From an uncultured Collinsella sp. (GTDB taxonomy: Bacteria; Actinomycetota; Coriobacteriia; Coriobacteriales; Coriobacteriaceae), in contig CAUACA010000004.1 in NCBI GenBank assembly GCA_958427355.1, forward strand, positions 1-64,000: DNA of 64,000 nucleotides, read 5' to 3'. Below the pieces are notes generated by a model. It saw only the letters and a list, made by a program, of their open reading frames with translations. It made no database searches and was not told the origin of the DNA. Both the position numbers and the translations under genes were made by a program. Below are positions 55,899 to 64,000 of this stretch, piece after piece (the first letter of the stretch is position 1; the number at the start of each line of letters is the position of its first letter).

Positions 55899-56235
55899 GG
55901 TGGTGCACTTCCCTGCGTGCATTTTTGGGAGTATTCAACAAGCTCTTAAAAATGCATAACGTTGTGAATGGGCGGTAGTGATCCGCAGGCGCCCATCGAC
56001 AGCCATTGTGGGCGGGCTATCGATGAGTGGAGGGGGTTGTTACTGAGTTTCTGCTTTGCGACGACCTGCAACACTGCTGTAACCGCGTCGTTTTGTCGTT
56101 CGTGATGGGGCCGTTGGGGCCCACGGTGCTGAATACTCCGTTTTTTGCACGGTCCAAGGTGGGGCACCCTGAGACGAAGCAAAAAGATGCCTCATTTCTA
56201 TGCAAATACCAATAGGATTTATGCAAGATTGAGAT
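55899..56235. repeat. Element with ~42-bp inverted ends (GAATACTCC family), copy B
   Basis: The left end contains CGTGCATTTTTGGGAGTATTC (55915-55936). The right end 56128-56169 contains GAATACTCCGTTTTTTGCACGG. Total length is 271 bp, one base from copy A. Two TATGCAA motifs follow to about 56226, as in copy A. The interior shows no gene and little similarity to copy A. The element ends 192 bp before the M42 peptidase start. Confidence 0.7.
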
Positions 56236-56244
56236 TGTAAACCG

Positions 56245-56311
56245 TGCACGTGCACAAAACTGGTGCGGGGACGTCTGGAGGCGGCTCGGCTCCTGGGGCA
56301 TTGCACGTGCA
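56245..56311. promoter_or_regulatory. Paired TGCACGTGCA palindromes upstream of the M42 peptidase gene
   Basis: Two perfect 10-bp palindromes TGCACGTGCA at 56245-56254 and 56302-56311, 57 bp apart, the second 50 bp before the start codon. The spacing (about 5.5 helical turns) and repetition suggest a regulator binding two operators. Confidence 0.5.
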
Positions 56312-56360
56312 GAACGGTTAAAATCGGGACTCGGTCTTAGTTTTACTTGGAAGGATGCAT

Positions 56361-57404
56361 ATGACTTCTAATATTGATGCTTCTCTAGAGGAGACGCTCT
56401 CCTATATCGCAGGACAGCTTAAGACGCTGACTTCTATTGCCTCCCCTACCGGCTATACCCGTGCGGCGACTGATTATCTGATGGAGACCCTGCGCGATAT
56501 GGGGTTTGGGCCTGAGCGTTCTAATAAGGGTAACGTGCTCGTTGAGCTTGGCGGCGAGGGCGAGCCGCTCGTACTGGCGAGCCATGTCGATACCCTAGGC
56601 GCCATGGTGCGTTCCATTAAGGACAATGGCCGCCTGCGCCCCACGACGCTCGGTGGGCATCAGTGGTCTACGGCCGATGGCGAGAACTGCACCGTCTACA
56701 CGCGCGACGGCAATGTCTACACGGGCGTGGTTCTTAACACCGAGCCTTCGGCGCACGTGGCCGACGAGCCGGTCAAGACCATCGAGAAGAACATGGAGAT
56801 CTTGCTCGACGAGAACGTCGACAGCAAGGACGATGTGCTCGAGCTGGGTATTCAGACCGGCGACATCATCGCTATGGATCCTCGCACGACGGTGACGGAG
56901 AGCGGCTACATTAAGAGCCGCTTCCTGGATGACAAGCTATCGGCCGCCATTTTGTTGGGCTTGGCGCGTGCCGTCGCCGCTGGCGAGGTGACGCTTTCGC
57001 GTAAGGTTTCGCTGCTCTTTACCGTGTACGAGGAGGTCGGCCACGGCGGTGCCTTTGTGCCGGCCGACACGCGCGAGATGATCAGCGTGGACATGGGCTG
57101 CGTGGGCGACGACCTGGGCTGCACCGAGCGCATGGTTTCGATTTGCGCCAAGGATTCGGGCGGTCCGTACAACTACGACCTGGTGACCACGCTGTCCAAC
57201 ATCGCGCGCGAGCTGGAGCTCGATTACGCCATCGATGTGTATCCGCACTACGGCTCGGACGTTGAGGCCACGCTTTCCGCCGGCTACGACATCCGTCACG
57301 GCCTGATCGGCCCCGGCGTGTATGCGAGCCACAACTACGAGCGTAGCCACATGGACGGCGTGCGCAACACCTTCGAGCTCGTCCGCGCCTACGTACAGCG
57401 CTAG
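56361..57404 (+). CDS. M42-family aminopeptidase
   Basis: 347-aa co-catalytic metallopeptidase of family M42 (glutamyl/deblocking aminopeptidase, often a tetrahedral complex in the cytosol). Metal and catalytic motifs: LASHVDTLGAMV near residue 74, the PDZ-like insertion domain, SRFLDDKLSAAI with a metal-binding aspartate, TVYEEVGHGG near 223 with the catalytic glutamate, and SVDMGC. The late histidine is in YASHNYERSH. An ATG two codons earlier (56355) overlaps the GGAAGG ribosome site, so 56361 is preferred. Monocistronic. Confidence 0.92.
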   Translation: MTSNIDASLEETLSYIAGQLKTLTSIASPTGYTRAATDYLMETLRDMGFGPERSNKGNVLVELGGEGEPLVLASHVDTLGAMVRSIKDNGRLRPTTLGGHQWSTADGENCTVYTRDGNVYTGVVLNTEPSAHVADEPVKTIEKNMEILLDENVDSKDDVLELGIQTGDIIAMDPRTTVTESGYIKSRFLDDKLSAAILLGLARAVAAGEVTLSRKVSLLFTVYEEVGHGGAFVPADTREMISVDMGCVGDDLGCTERMVSICAKDSGGPYNYDLVTTLSNIARELELDYAIDVYPHYGSDVEATLSAGYDIRHGLIGPGVYASHNYERSHMDGVRNTFELVRAYVQR

Positions 57405-57459
57405 CGATGCAGCGGCCTCGGCTGATACGGCAGTACCGACCGAGGCCGTCCTCTCTAAG

Positions 57460-57522
57460 TTGCGGTGAAATAGGGACTGTTTGGCGGTTTTAAACGCTTA
57501 AACAGTCCCTATTTCACCGCAA
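57460..57522. repeat. 63-bp palindromic repeat (GCGGTGAAATA family), copy 4
   Basis: Arms TTGCGGTGAAATAGGGACTGTT and its exact complement at the other end, loop of about 19 nt. It lies between the convergent M42 peptidase and mnmA genes and could also act as a terminator. Confidence 0.9.
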
Positions 57523-57540
57523 TTTATGAAGGGGATGGGG

Positions 57541-58641
57541 CTACTTAAGTGCGCCGGTCACCGTGCCGCCGCCGAGGACGATGTCGCCGTGGTAGACTAC
57601 AACGGCCTGGCCGGGGGCGATGGCTCGCTGCGGCTCGTCAAAAGTCAGCAGCATTTGCCCGTCTTCGCCGCGCGTAAGGGTCGCTGCTTGGTCTTTCTGA
57701 CGGTAACGGTACTTGGCGCCCACGCGAATGCCGCCGGCATCGAGTTCTGCCTCCATGCGGTCGGCAGGGGCGCTCCAGATCCAGTCGTCGGCCGTGAGTG
57801 CTGTGGCCGTTAGGTCCTCGGCCTCGCCCAGATGCACGGTGTTGTTGGCGGCATCGACGCCCGTCACATACACGGGATGCGCCATCGCGACGCCCAAGCC
57901 CTTGCGCTGGCCGATGGTATAGCGCAACGCGCCGTTATGGCGTCCGACCACGCTGCCGTCGCGCCACACAATGTCGCCCGGTGCAGCGGGATGTCCGCAG
58001 CGGCGCTCGATATAGCCCGCGTAGTCACCGTCTGGAATAAAGCAGATGTCCTCGCTTTCGGCCTTCTGGGCGTTGGTAAAGCCTTGCTCGGCGGCTATGC
58101 GGCGCACGTCGCGCTCTTTGTCTAGGCCTGCCAGCGGAAAGATCGTGTGCGCCAGGCGCTCCTGCGTAAGCGAATATAAAAAGTAGCTCTGGTCCTTTTT
58201 GGGATCTTCGCCGCGATGCAGCTGCCAGGTGCCGTCTACTGTCTGGCTTGTTTTGGCGTAATGACCCGTTGCGATGTAGTCGCAGCCCATGTCCAGCGCC
58301 GCACCGAGCAACGCGCCAAACTTTATGTGGCGGTTGCAGATGATGCACGGGTTGGGCGTCAGCCCCTCCTGGTAGGCGTTCACAAAGCGCTCGATAACGC
58401 TGTGGTCGAAGGTCTGCTGCAAGTCGAGCACATGGTGGGGTATCCCCAGACGCTCGGCGACGGCCTTCGCATCGGCGATGTCGCGGTCGACCTTACTCAT
58501 GCCCGTGGCGGGATCGGGCGCGGGGCAGGTGAGGCGCATGGTGGCGCCGACGCATTCGTAGCCCTGGCTTTTGAGCAGGTACGCGGTCACGCTGGAATCG
58601 ACGCCGCCGCTCATGGCGACGAGCACGCGCTTGTTGTGCAT
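57541..58641 (-). CDS. mnmA: tRNA-specific 2-thiouridylase MnmA
   Basis: Adds sulfur to U34 of tRNAs for Lys, Glu and Gln. The 366-aa protein has the PP-loop MSGGVDSSVTAYLL, the first catalytic cysteine in TPNPCIICNRHIKF and the second in ESEDICFIPDGDY. Length is normal. The Shine-Dalgarno AAGGAG precedes the ATG. It follows cysK on the minus strand with a terminator between, so the two sulfur genes are adjacent but probably separate units. Confidence 0.96.
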   Translation of the reverse strand: MHNKRVLVAMSGGVDSSVTAYLLKSQGYECVGATMRLTCPAPDPATGMSKVDRDIADAKAVAERLGIPHHVLDLQQTFDHSVIERFVNAYQEGLTPNPCIICNRHIKFGALLGAALDMGCDYIATGHYAKTSQTVDGTWQLHRGEDPKKDQSYFLYSLTQERLAHTIFPLAGLDKERDVRRIAAEQGFTNAQKAESEDICFIPDGDYAGYIERRCGHPAAPGDIVWRDGSVVGRHNGALRYTIGQRKGLGVAMAHPVYVTGVDAANNTVHLGEAEDLTATALTADDWIWSAPADRMEAELDAGGIRVGAKYRYRQKDQAATLTRGEDGQMLLTFDEPQRAIAPGQAVVVYHGDIVLGGGTVTGALK

Positions 58642-58670
58642 GGGGAGGTTCTCCTTGGTGGCATGTGGCC

Positions 58671-58709
58671 AAAAAAGAAAAGCGGCGCGGGAGGCTGGTT
58701 CCGCGCCGC
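58671..58709 (-). terminator. Terminator between cysK and mnmA (minus strand)
   Basis: On the minus strand, GCGGCGCGG / CCGCGCCGC stem followed by TTTTCTTTTTT, about 110 bp past the cysK stop and 30 bp before mnmA. Confidence 0.88.
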
Positions 58710-58822
58710 AGACATTGTAGCAAGTTCGGACGTCTCGTGGGACACCCTGATTGGATGGGCTCAGACTGCCGGGAGAGAGGAGACCGGCTCGTCCGTGGGC
58801 TCAACCTATGAGCGACAGGCCC

Positions 58823-59761
58823 TTAGTCCTGGAAGAGCGCCGTGGACAGGTAGCGCTCGCCGGTGTCGGCGAGCAGCGCCACGATGGTCTTACCCTCGTT
58901 CTCGGGGCGCTTGGCCAGCTGCAGCGCGGCCCACACGGCGGCGCCGGACGAAATGCCCACGAGCACGCCCTCCTTGTGGCCCACGGCGCGGCCGGTCGCA
59001 AAGGCGTCGTCGTTCTCGACGGGGATGATCTCGTCATAGACCTGGGTGTCGAGGACGTCGGGCACAAAACCGGCGCCGATACCCTGGATCTTGTGCGGGC
59101 CGGCTTGGCCCTTGGAGAGCACCGGGGAAGTGGCGGGCTCGACGGCGACGACCTTGATTTCGGGGTTCTGCTCCTTAAGGAACTCACCCACGCCGGTCAC
59201 GGTGCCGCCGGTTCCAACGCCGGCGACGAAGATGTCGACCTCGCCGTCGGTGTCATCCCAGATCTCGGGGCCGGTCGTGGCCTTGTGGATGGCGGGGTTG
59301 GCGGGGTTCACAAACTGGCCGGCGATGATGCTGTTTGGCGTCTCCTTCTGCAGTTCCTCGGCCTTGGCGATGGCGCCCTTCATGCCCTTGGAACCGTCGG
59401 TGAGCACGAGCTGTGCGCCATATGCCTGCATAAGCTTGCGGCGTTCGACGGACATAGTCTCGGGCATGGTGATGATCACCTTGTAGCCGCGAGCCGCCGC
59501 CACCGAGGCGATGCCGACGCCGGTGTTGCCACTCGTGGGCTCGATGATGGTGTAGTCGCCGCCGCGCACGAGCTTGCCGGCCTTCTCGGCCTCGTCGATC
59601 ATGTTCTTGGCGACGCGGTCTTTGACGGAGCCGGCGGGGTTGAAGTATTCCAGCTTGACGAGCACGCGGGCCTTGAGGTCCTCATCGGCCTCAAAGTGAG
59701 TGAGCTCCAGAAGCGGAGTGTGGCCGATAAGCTGATCGATGGACGTGTAAACATTGCTCAT
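58823..59761 (-). CDS. cysK: Cysteine synthase A (O-acetylserine sulfhydrylase)
   Basis: PLP enzyme that makes cysteine from O-acetylserine and sulfide. The 312-aa protein has the Schiff-base lysine in NPAGSVKDRVAKNMI near residue 44, the substrate loop EPTSGNTGVGIA, the PLP phosphate loop GVGTGGTVTGVG and ISSGAAVWAA. The ATG follows GGAGG on the minus strand. It is divergent from an Rrf2-family regulator gene, with its own promoter in the shared gap, suggesting control by that regulator. Confidence 0.96.
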   Translation of the reverse strand: MSNVYTSIDQLIGHTPLLELTHFEADEDLKARVLVKLEYFNPAGSVKDRVAKNMIDEAEKAGKLVRGGDYTIIEPTSGNTGVGIASVAAARGYKVIITMPETMSVERRKLMQAYGAQLVLTDGSKGMKGAIAKAEELQKETPNSIIAGQFVNPANPAIHKATTGPEIWDDTDGEVDIFVAGVGTGGTVTGVGEFLKEQNPEIKVVAVEPATSPVLSKGQAGPHKIQGIGAGFVPDVLDTQVYDEIIPVENDDAFATGRAVGHKEGVLVGISSGAAVWAALQLAKRPENEGKTIVALLADTGERYLSTALFQD

Positions 59762-59868
59762 GGTGAACCTCCAAAGTGTTCAAATGACTGGATACCGTGT
59801 GGATTTACGGTGTGTGTAGCAGCGAAACCCACAAACCTTATGGGTTGTTCGTTTTGCTGTTGGCAAGC

Positions 59869-59897
59869 ATAGTAGACAGTAAAGCCTAGTAACGCAA
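59869..59897 (-). promoter_or_regulatory. cysK promoter
   Basis: On the minus strand, -35 TTGCGT (59892-59897), 17-bp spacer, -10 TACTAT (59869-59874). It lies within the 253-bp gap shared with the Rrf2 gene; AT-rich sequence at 59905-59995 would hold the promoter of the latter. Confidence 0.65.
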
Positions 59898-60014
59898 TAG
59901 GAAATAGAAGATTATTACGAGTCGATTAACCATCTTGACCGGAACGGGTATTTTCAAAACCAATATTTCGGCTAGAATTTCTACGGACTAAATGACCGAA
60001 AGGCAGCACTATAC

Positions 60015-60443
60015 ATGTTGGTTTCTACTAAGGGCAGATATGCCCTGCGCGTTATGGTCGATCTGGCCGAGCACCAGGCAGCCGGTCGCATCCCGCTCAA
60101 AGAGATCGCGGCGCGACAGGGGATTTCCGAGAAATATCTCGAGAACATTTTGGCTACGCTCGTGCGCGCCAACATGCTCTCGGGCATGCGCGGCAAGGGC
60201 GGCGGCTATGTGCTCACGCGCCCGCCCGAGCAATACACGGTGGGCGAGATCTTGCGCCTGACCGAGGGCAGTCTGGCGCCGGTCGCCTGCCTGGATGGCG
60301 ACTGCAAGGGCTGCTCGCGTTCGGATGAGTGCCCCACGCTCGACGTGTGGAAGAACCTGGACAAGCTCATCAACGACTACCTCGACGGTGTGACGCTCGA
60401 TCAACTTGTCGCTCCCAACCATGGCTACGACTACGTCATCTAA
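60015..60443 (+). CDS. Rrf2-family transcriptional regulator (IscR/CymR type)
   Basis: 142-aa winged-helix regulator. The N-terminal part is characteristic (STKGRYALRVMVDLAEHQ, IAARQGISEKYLENIL, GMRGKGGGYVLTRPPE). Four cysteines follow in ACLDGDCKGCSRSDECPT, similar in place to the [2Fe-2S] ligands of IscR but with altered spacing; CymR-type cysteine regulators lack them. It may thus sense Fe-S status or cysteine supply and act on the divergent cysK. The ATG (TACATG) has a weak AAAGGCAGC site. Confidence 0.9.
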   Translation: MLVSTKGRYALRVMVDLAEHQAAGRIPLKEIAARQGISEKYLENILATLVRANMLSGMRGKGGGYVLTRPPEQYTVGEILRLTEGSLAPVACLDGDCKGCSRSDECPTLDVWKNLDKLINDYLDGVTLDQLVAPNHGYDYVI

Positions 60444-60511
60444 CCCACACCTGCATTTGGGGACGGGGTGGAAATGGTAGATTTTCTCGCCCTTTGAGAC
60501 TTGGCAAATAA

Positions 60512-60549
60512 GAAGGCCGCCCATTTTTGCGATGGGCGGCCTTCGTTTT
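60512..60549. terminator. Terminator between convergent Rrf2 and membrane protein genes
   Basis: A GAAGGCCGCCCAT / ATGGGCGGCCTTC stem with a 7-nt loop, followed by GTTTT on the plus strand; usable from both sides. Confidence 0.88.
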
Positions 60550-60584
60550 GGGCTGTTGAGACGGACACGGCCGGAATGGCCATT

Positions 60585-60950
60585 TTAGTCCTCGGCGATG
60601 CTGTCGAGGATGCTGCGCGTGATGGACACCAGGATGCTGCCCATAAAGGCCGATCCAAAGCTGGCGATGGAGATGCCGACGCCCAGCAGGTTGACCGACA
60701 GGTAACTCGCGAGCTCAAGCATAAAGCTGTTGACGACAAGCTGGAAAATGCCCAGCGTAATGATCGTGAGCGGCAGCGAGATGACCGTGAGGAACGGTTT
60801 GACGAACGAATCGACAATGTTCAGGAACAGTCCCACAAAGGCAAAGCAGACCCAGGTCTCGGCAAAGCCGAAGGGTTGGATACCGGGGACGAGGAACGTG
60901 GCGATCGCGATGGCGATCGAGGTGAAGAGCCAGTTAAGCATAAAGCGCAT
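60585..60950 (-). CDS. Phage-holin-superfamily-IV / YvlD-like small membrane protein
   Basis: 121-aa protein with four membrane helices, matching the family often labelled phage holin family IV or YvlD. It has LNWLFTSIAIAIATFLVPGI at the start, FVGLFLNIVDSFVKPFLTVIS with the conserved N...KP, and LPLTIITLGIFQLVVNSFML. No lysis gene or phage gene is near, so the phage label is likely misleading. The ATG follows AAAGGA. Monocistronic. Confidence 0.82.
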   Translation of the reverse strand: MRFMLNWLFTSIAIAIATFLVPGIQPFGFAETWVCFAFVGLFLNIVDSFVKPFLTVISLPLTIITLGIFQLVVNSFMLELASYLSVNLLGVGISIASFGSAFMGSILVSITRSILDSIAED

Positions 60951-61274
60951 GGCGTGAATCCTTTCTTGCGCCGGGATTGCTGGCGTCGCGTGAAGCGGCT
61001 TACGGCGGCGACCTGGATGGTTGCGCGGGCGCGCCGCGGTGTTTGGGCGCCCATTGTCTCAAATATTCGTGGAGCTTACGTGCGCATATGGTTTCTAAAC
61101 GGCGATCGTCCTGAAAAACGCGCCGCTGGCAGAGAGTCTTGTCGCTTTAGTTTGGTGGTGTGCTACACTGCTACGGGCAAAAGCCACAGGCGTTGCCCTA
61201 TTGCATAGAACGGGTGAACGATGCCCGATGTCAGTATCAACTTCGATGCCTTTTGGCGGGTTTGGCGGTGATCG

Positions 61275-61574
61275 ATGAATATCGAGAACATGTTTGACAA
61301 GCCTGATGTCAAGCAGCTGGTCCACGCATTTAGCCTTTTGGACGACGAGAAGGATATCCAAGCGTTTTTGACCGATATCTGCACGCCGCGCGAGATTTGC
61401 GACCTTTCTCAGCGTTTGCAGGTTGCGCGCTATTTGGACGAGGGCGAGCCTTATGTTGAGGTTCAGGCCCGTACCGGCGCTTCGTCCACCACGGTGAGCC
61501 GCGTTTCAAAGGCGCTGAACGGCGAGTACGGTGGCTACCGCAAGATCCTCATTAAGTTGGAGGATGGCGAGTAG
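61275..61574 (+). CDS. yerC: YerC/YecD family TrpR-related regulator
   Basis: 99-aa helical protein with a TrpR-like helix-turn-helix: TPREICDLSQRLQVARYL, then TGASSTTVSRVSKALNG as recognition region. The family is common in Gram-positive bacteria next to DNA-repair genes; its targets are poorly known. The ATG has a GGCGG-type site. The 324 bp upstream contain a small GGGCAA/TTGCCC hairpin (61177-61199) and a -10-like TACACT at about 61163, but no gene. Confidence 0.88.
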   Translation: MNIENMFDKPDVKQLVHAFSLLDDEKDIQAFLTDICTPREICDLSQRLQVARYLDEGEPYVEVQARTGASSTTVSRVSKALNGEYGGYRKILIKLEDGE

Positions 61575-61600
61575 GCCAGCGACAACATTGAATTACGAAG

Positions 61601-61627
61601 AACCGTCCCTCCGGGGGCGGTTTTTAT
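61601..61627 (+). terminator. Terminator after yerC
   Basis: An AACCGTCCC / GGGGCGGTT stem followed by TTTTTAT. Confidence 0.85.
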
Positions 61628-61758
61628 ATGCCTGCAATCGGCTGGTGCGTTGGGTTCAGGTTGCTTTGTACCAAAAGATGGAACTGCGGTGGCAATGTGT
61701 CCGCTTGGGCGGGTAGGATGGATGCATTGATTATTGCGAACGGTTTGAGCGGAGGACC

Positions 61759-64000
61759 ATGCCTGTTCGAATCTATACCACCAATGCCGGCACGGATTTG
61801 AGCGATGCCGAGTCGGCGCTGCTTGCCGACCTTATTGCCCGTCACGGGCGTGCCGTGTTGCTGGCACCAACGTTTGCCGAGCTCGATCTGTGCCGTCATG
61901 ATGCGGCGGAAGCCGGCATTTCGCTGGGTATCGACTACAAGACACCCGCATCGTGGCTTCGCTCGCTTTGGGAGCTTTTGGGCGACGGGCGCGGTTTCGT
62001 CGACAACCTGCAACGTCAGATGCTGTTTTCGGATATGATTGCCCGCCGCGACGATGCCGACCTGCAGCCGCTTTCGCGTAGCCAGGGCACGGTGCGCATG
62101 CTCGCGCGCATGGCCCGCGATGTGCTGCCGGGTGTGGCGGGGACGACGGCCGAGCGATGCGGTGGCAACAATTGCCAGCCTGAGCCAAAAAGCGATGCCG
62201 AGGCTCGTGTGTTTGAGCTTTTGCGTGCCTACGCGGGCGGTTTGGACCGTCGAGATATGGTCGAGCCCTGCGAGGCAGCCGACATTATGGCCGGTGCCCT
62301 GGCCGATAGCCTGCCGGCGTGCGCCCGCGCCGTATGCGTGCGCGGTACCACGTCGTTTACGCACGGTCTACTCGAGCTGCTGTCTGCCGTGGCGAACAAT
62401 GGGGGAGAGGTCGTCGTGCTGCTTGCCCGCGAGCAGGCGGCGATGCGCGAGGAGCTTGCCACGGCATTTGATGCCCGCGGTGTGCTGTTTGAGATCGCGC
62501 CGCTGGGGGAGGACGCCGTCGCGTCTGATGTCGCTTGCGGGGCCGCCGCTCAGCCTGCCTTTATTGAGGTCGCCGGCCCCCATGCCCGTGCTCATGTCTA
62601 TGCGGACGCCATCGATAAGTTGGTGAAAGCGCACAAGGAGTCCAAGGCCGATAAAGCTACTGCAACGCCCGCCGACCCCGTGCGCGTGCTCGTCGTTTCT
62701 GCCCGGGCACCCCAGCTGTTCGGCGAGCTCGCCGCCCGTTTGGCGGCGCGTCACATTGCGGCCGAGACGACTGAGTTCACGGCGTTTTCCCAGTCCATCG
62801 CGGGCAGGCAGTTTGCGGCGCTTGCCGGCCTGATCGAGCGCATGAAGGCCGCCGATGAGGGCATGGCGTCAAAGACCGAGTGGTGGCCCGCGCCGGAGCT
62901 TACCGACTGGATCTACAGTCCGCTTTCGGGTGCCGACGCCGCGAGCGCCCGCGGCTTCGACAAGAACATGCGCCTGTCGCGCAGCAAGACCGCTGCGGGC
63001 GTCAAGAGCCTGCTGCAGAGCGTGCAGGGCCAGGTGAGGGGCGCCCGCAAGGCCGCCAGCGACGATAACTGGTTTAAGAATGTGCCGTGCGTGGTCTCGG
63101 ACGTGTTTCAGGCGCTGTGGCGCGACAAACCCGTGACGGCGCTCAAGGCCATGCTCGCCGTTGCAGAGGCGCTGCCCGATCGCGCTCTAGGCGGTCTTGA
63201 CGGCCAGGCCCGTCGTCAGGCAGAGACGGCTTTGCTGCGCCATGCCATCGACATCCTTATGAACGATGCTCGCGCGCTCGACGTGTCGCAGGCCGCGACC
63301 GTGCCGGTTCTCGACGGCGTTCGAACTAAGGTGGACAAGCGCAGTACCGCTTACGATTACGCGACCTACGAGGTCGATCGCACGCCACGGGCACAAGTGC
63401 GCTTCGTGTCGCTTGCCGATGCGTCGGTTTTGCGTCCTGGCGGCTACGATGCCGTGCTGTTTGCCGATGTCGACCTGGACAGCTATCCGCTTTCGCACGA
63501 AGAGGGCCCGCTTGCCACATTGACGGCCGAGCTGCGCCGCGACGGCGTGTCTTTGGAGCCCGCCGCCCTGTTGCGCGTGCGCTTTGGCCGTGCGATGCAG
63601 GCGGCGAGCGGTCCGGTCGCGCTCGCCCGCGTGACGCACGATCGCCAGGCGCGCGAGTGCTACCCGGCAGCCGTATGGACCGAGCTGCGGGCACATGCCG
63701 AGGCCGCTGGCGCTGCCAAGCCCACGCGCGTGGGCGAGGGCGATATCATCGCCGACTTTGATCCCGCTGCAGGCGAAGGTTTTAGGCGTGAGCGCGTGAC
63801 CTGCGAAGCTCCTCAGCATCTGAGCGATGAAGCCATTCCGTATCTGGTCCTGCGCCGTCGCGATGGCGAGGGCGAGGACGCGCCGCTCGTGCCGCGTCTG
63901 ACGTCCGCCTCGCAGATCGAGGCCTATTCTACCTGCCCACTGTGCTGGTTCGTGTCGTATCGCGTCAAGCCCCAGTCTATCGACGCGGGCTTTGGCAACA
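61759..64000 (+). CDS. AddB-like / PD-(D/E)XK nuclease family protein, 3' end outside window
   Basis: 747 codons are visible without a stop, so this is the 5' part of a gene longer than the window. The start ATG follows GGAGGACC. The first part is a helicase-inactive-like domain (VLLAPTFAELDLC, EVVVLLAREQAAMREEL, VRVLVVSARAPQLFGELAARLA), as in AddB/RexB-type or UvrD-fold subunits of recombination nucleases. At the window end the pattern LTSASQIEAYSTCPLCWFVSY marks the beginning of the C-terminal PD-(D/E)XK nuclease domain, whose first cysteine may be an Fe-S ligand. An AddA-type helicase gene would be expected next. Function: processing of double-strand DNA ends. Confidence 0.8.
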   Translation, partial: MPVRIYTTNAGTDLSDAESALLADLIARHGRAVLLAPTFAELDLCRHDAAEAGISLGIDYKTPASWLRSLWELLGDGRGFVDNLQRQMLFSDMIARRDDADLQPLSRSQGTVRMLARMARDVLPGVAGTTAERCGGNNCQPEPKSDAEARVFELLRAYAGGLDRRDMVEPCEAADIMAGALADSLPACARAVCVRGTTSFTHGLLELLSAVANNGGEVVVLLAREQAAMREELATAFDARGVLFEIAPLGEDAVASDVACGAAAQPAFIEVAGPHARAHVYADAIDKLVKAHKESKADKATATPADPVRVLVVSARAPQLFGELAARLAARHIAAETTEFTAFSQSIAGRQFAALAGLIERMKAADEGMASKTEWWPAPELTDWIYSPLSGADAASARGFDKNMRLSRSKTAAGVKSLLQSVQGQVRGARKAASDDNWFKNVPCVVSDVFQALWRDKPVTALKAMLAVAEALPDRALGGLDGQARRQAETALLRHAIDILMNDARALDVSQAATVPVLDGVRTKVDKRSTAYDYATYEVDRTPRAQVRFVSLADASVLRPGGYDAVLFADVDLDSYPLSHEEGPLATLTAELRRDGVSLEPAALLRVRFGRAMQAASGPVALARVTHDRQARECYPAAVWTELRAHAEAAGAAKPTRVGEGDIIADFDPAAGEGFRRERVTCEAPQHLSDEAIPYLVLRRRDGEGEDAPLVPRLTSASQIEAYSTCPLCWFVSYRVKPQSIDAGFGN

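Noticed and set aside
59762..60014. T-box or SAM riboswitch upstream of cysK
   Set aside because: No T-box motif, specifier stem or SAM-riboswitch core was found in the leader on the minus strand.
60585..60950. Prophage lysis gene (holin)
   Set aside because: The family label includes holin, but no endolysin, portal, capsid or integrase gene is near; it matches chromosomal YvlD-like proteins.

Overview
The window is a high-GC, gene-dense stretch of bacterial chromosome. Gene content points to an anaerobic gut actinobacterium of the Coriobacteriia, most probably Collinsella: an [FeFe] hydrogenase, PTS sugar uptake, a GH4 phospho-glucosidase, a MurNAc-6-P recycling operon, EFR1-type ferredoxin, rubredoxin, actinobacterial-style AbiEi/DUF559 protein and Arg/Gly-tailed DEAD-box helicase. 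The genus is an inference from gene content, not from a marker search.

Layout. 0-5 kb: ftsE-ftsX (division ABC complex) and RNase R. 5-6.4 kb: a serine recombinase and a VanZ-like membrane protein. 6.5-11 kb: a MurNAc-6-phosphate recycling cluster (murR, murQ, murP, mupG). 11-15 kb: an ArsC/Spx-like protein, a stand-alone MarR-associated N-terminal domain, tRNA-Gln and tRNA-Glu, a TPR protein, smpB, and a flavin reductase next to a small rubredoxin. 15-23 kb: mntH and, divergently, gltB-gltD. 23-27.8 kb: an unknown protein, an AbiEi/DUF559-type protein bracketed by palindrome arrays, an amidohydrolase and a zinc-ribbon membrane protein. 27.9-31 kb: copper module copA-copZ-csoR with a CsoR-like operator. 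31-34.6 kb: a membrane Ser/Thr kinase and an FHA protein. 35-38.8 kb: a DEAD-box helicase and an EFR1 ferredoxin. 39-43.6 kb: an alpha-glucoside PTS operon (EIIA, LicT-type antiterminator, EIICB, GH4 6-phospho-alpha-glucosidase) in which the antiterminator carries a frameshift and the permease an in-frame TAG. 43.8-50 kb: an NAD(P)H/flavin Fe-S oxidoreductase, the [FeFe] hydrogenase, then a NitT/TauT-like substrate-binding lipoprotein and a fused permease-ATPase. 50-54.5 kb: an orphan RelB/DinJ antitoxin, a CPBP protease, a YgiQ radical SAM protein and a YoaK/DUF1275 protein. 54.5-64 kb: fucO, an M42 aminopeptidase, mnmA, cysK, an Rrf2 regulator, a small YvlD-like membrane protein, yerC and the start of an AddB-like nuclease that runs off the window.

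The most unusual feature is the intergenic DNA. At least six families of palindromic repeats are seen. The most striking is a 15-bp motif in alternating orientation, spaced by 25-26 bp, giving 12 copies of a 55-bp palindrome in five arrays; two of these arrays flank the AbiEi/DUF559 gene. A second family (four copies of 62-63 bp) has arms that differ between copies but stay complementary. A third is a ~270-bp unit with inverted ends, found upstream of two unrelated genes. Many ribosome-binding sites are strong, so most starts could be fixed by the Shine-Dalgarno position rather than by the longest open frame.
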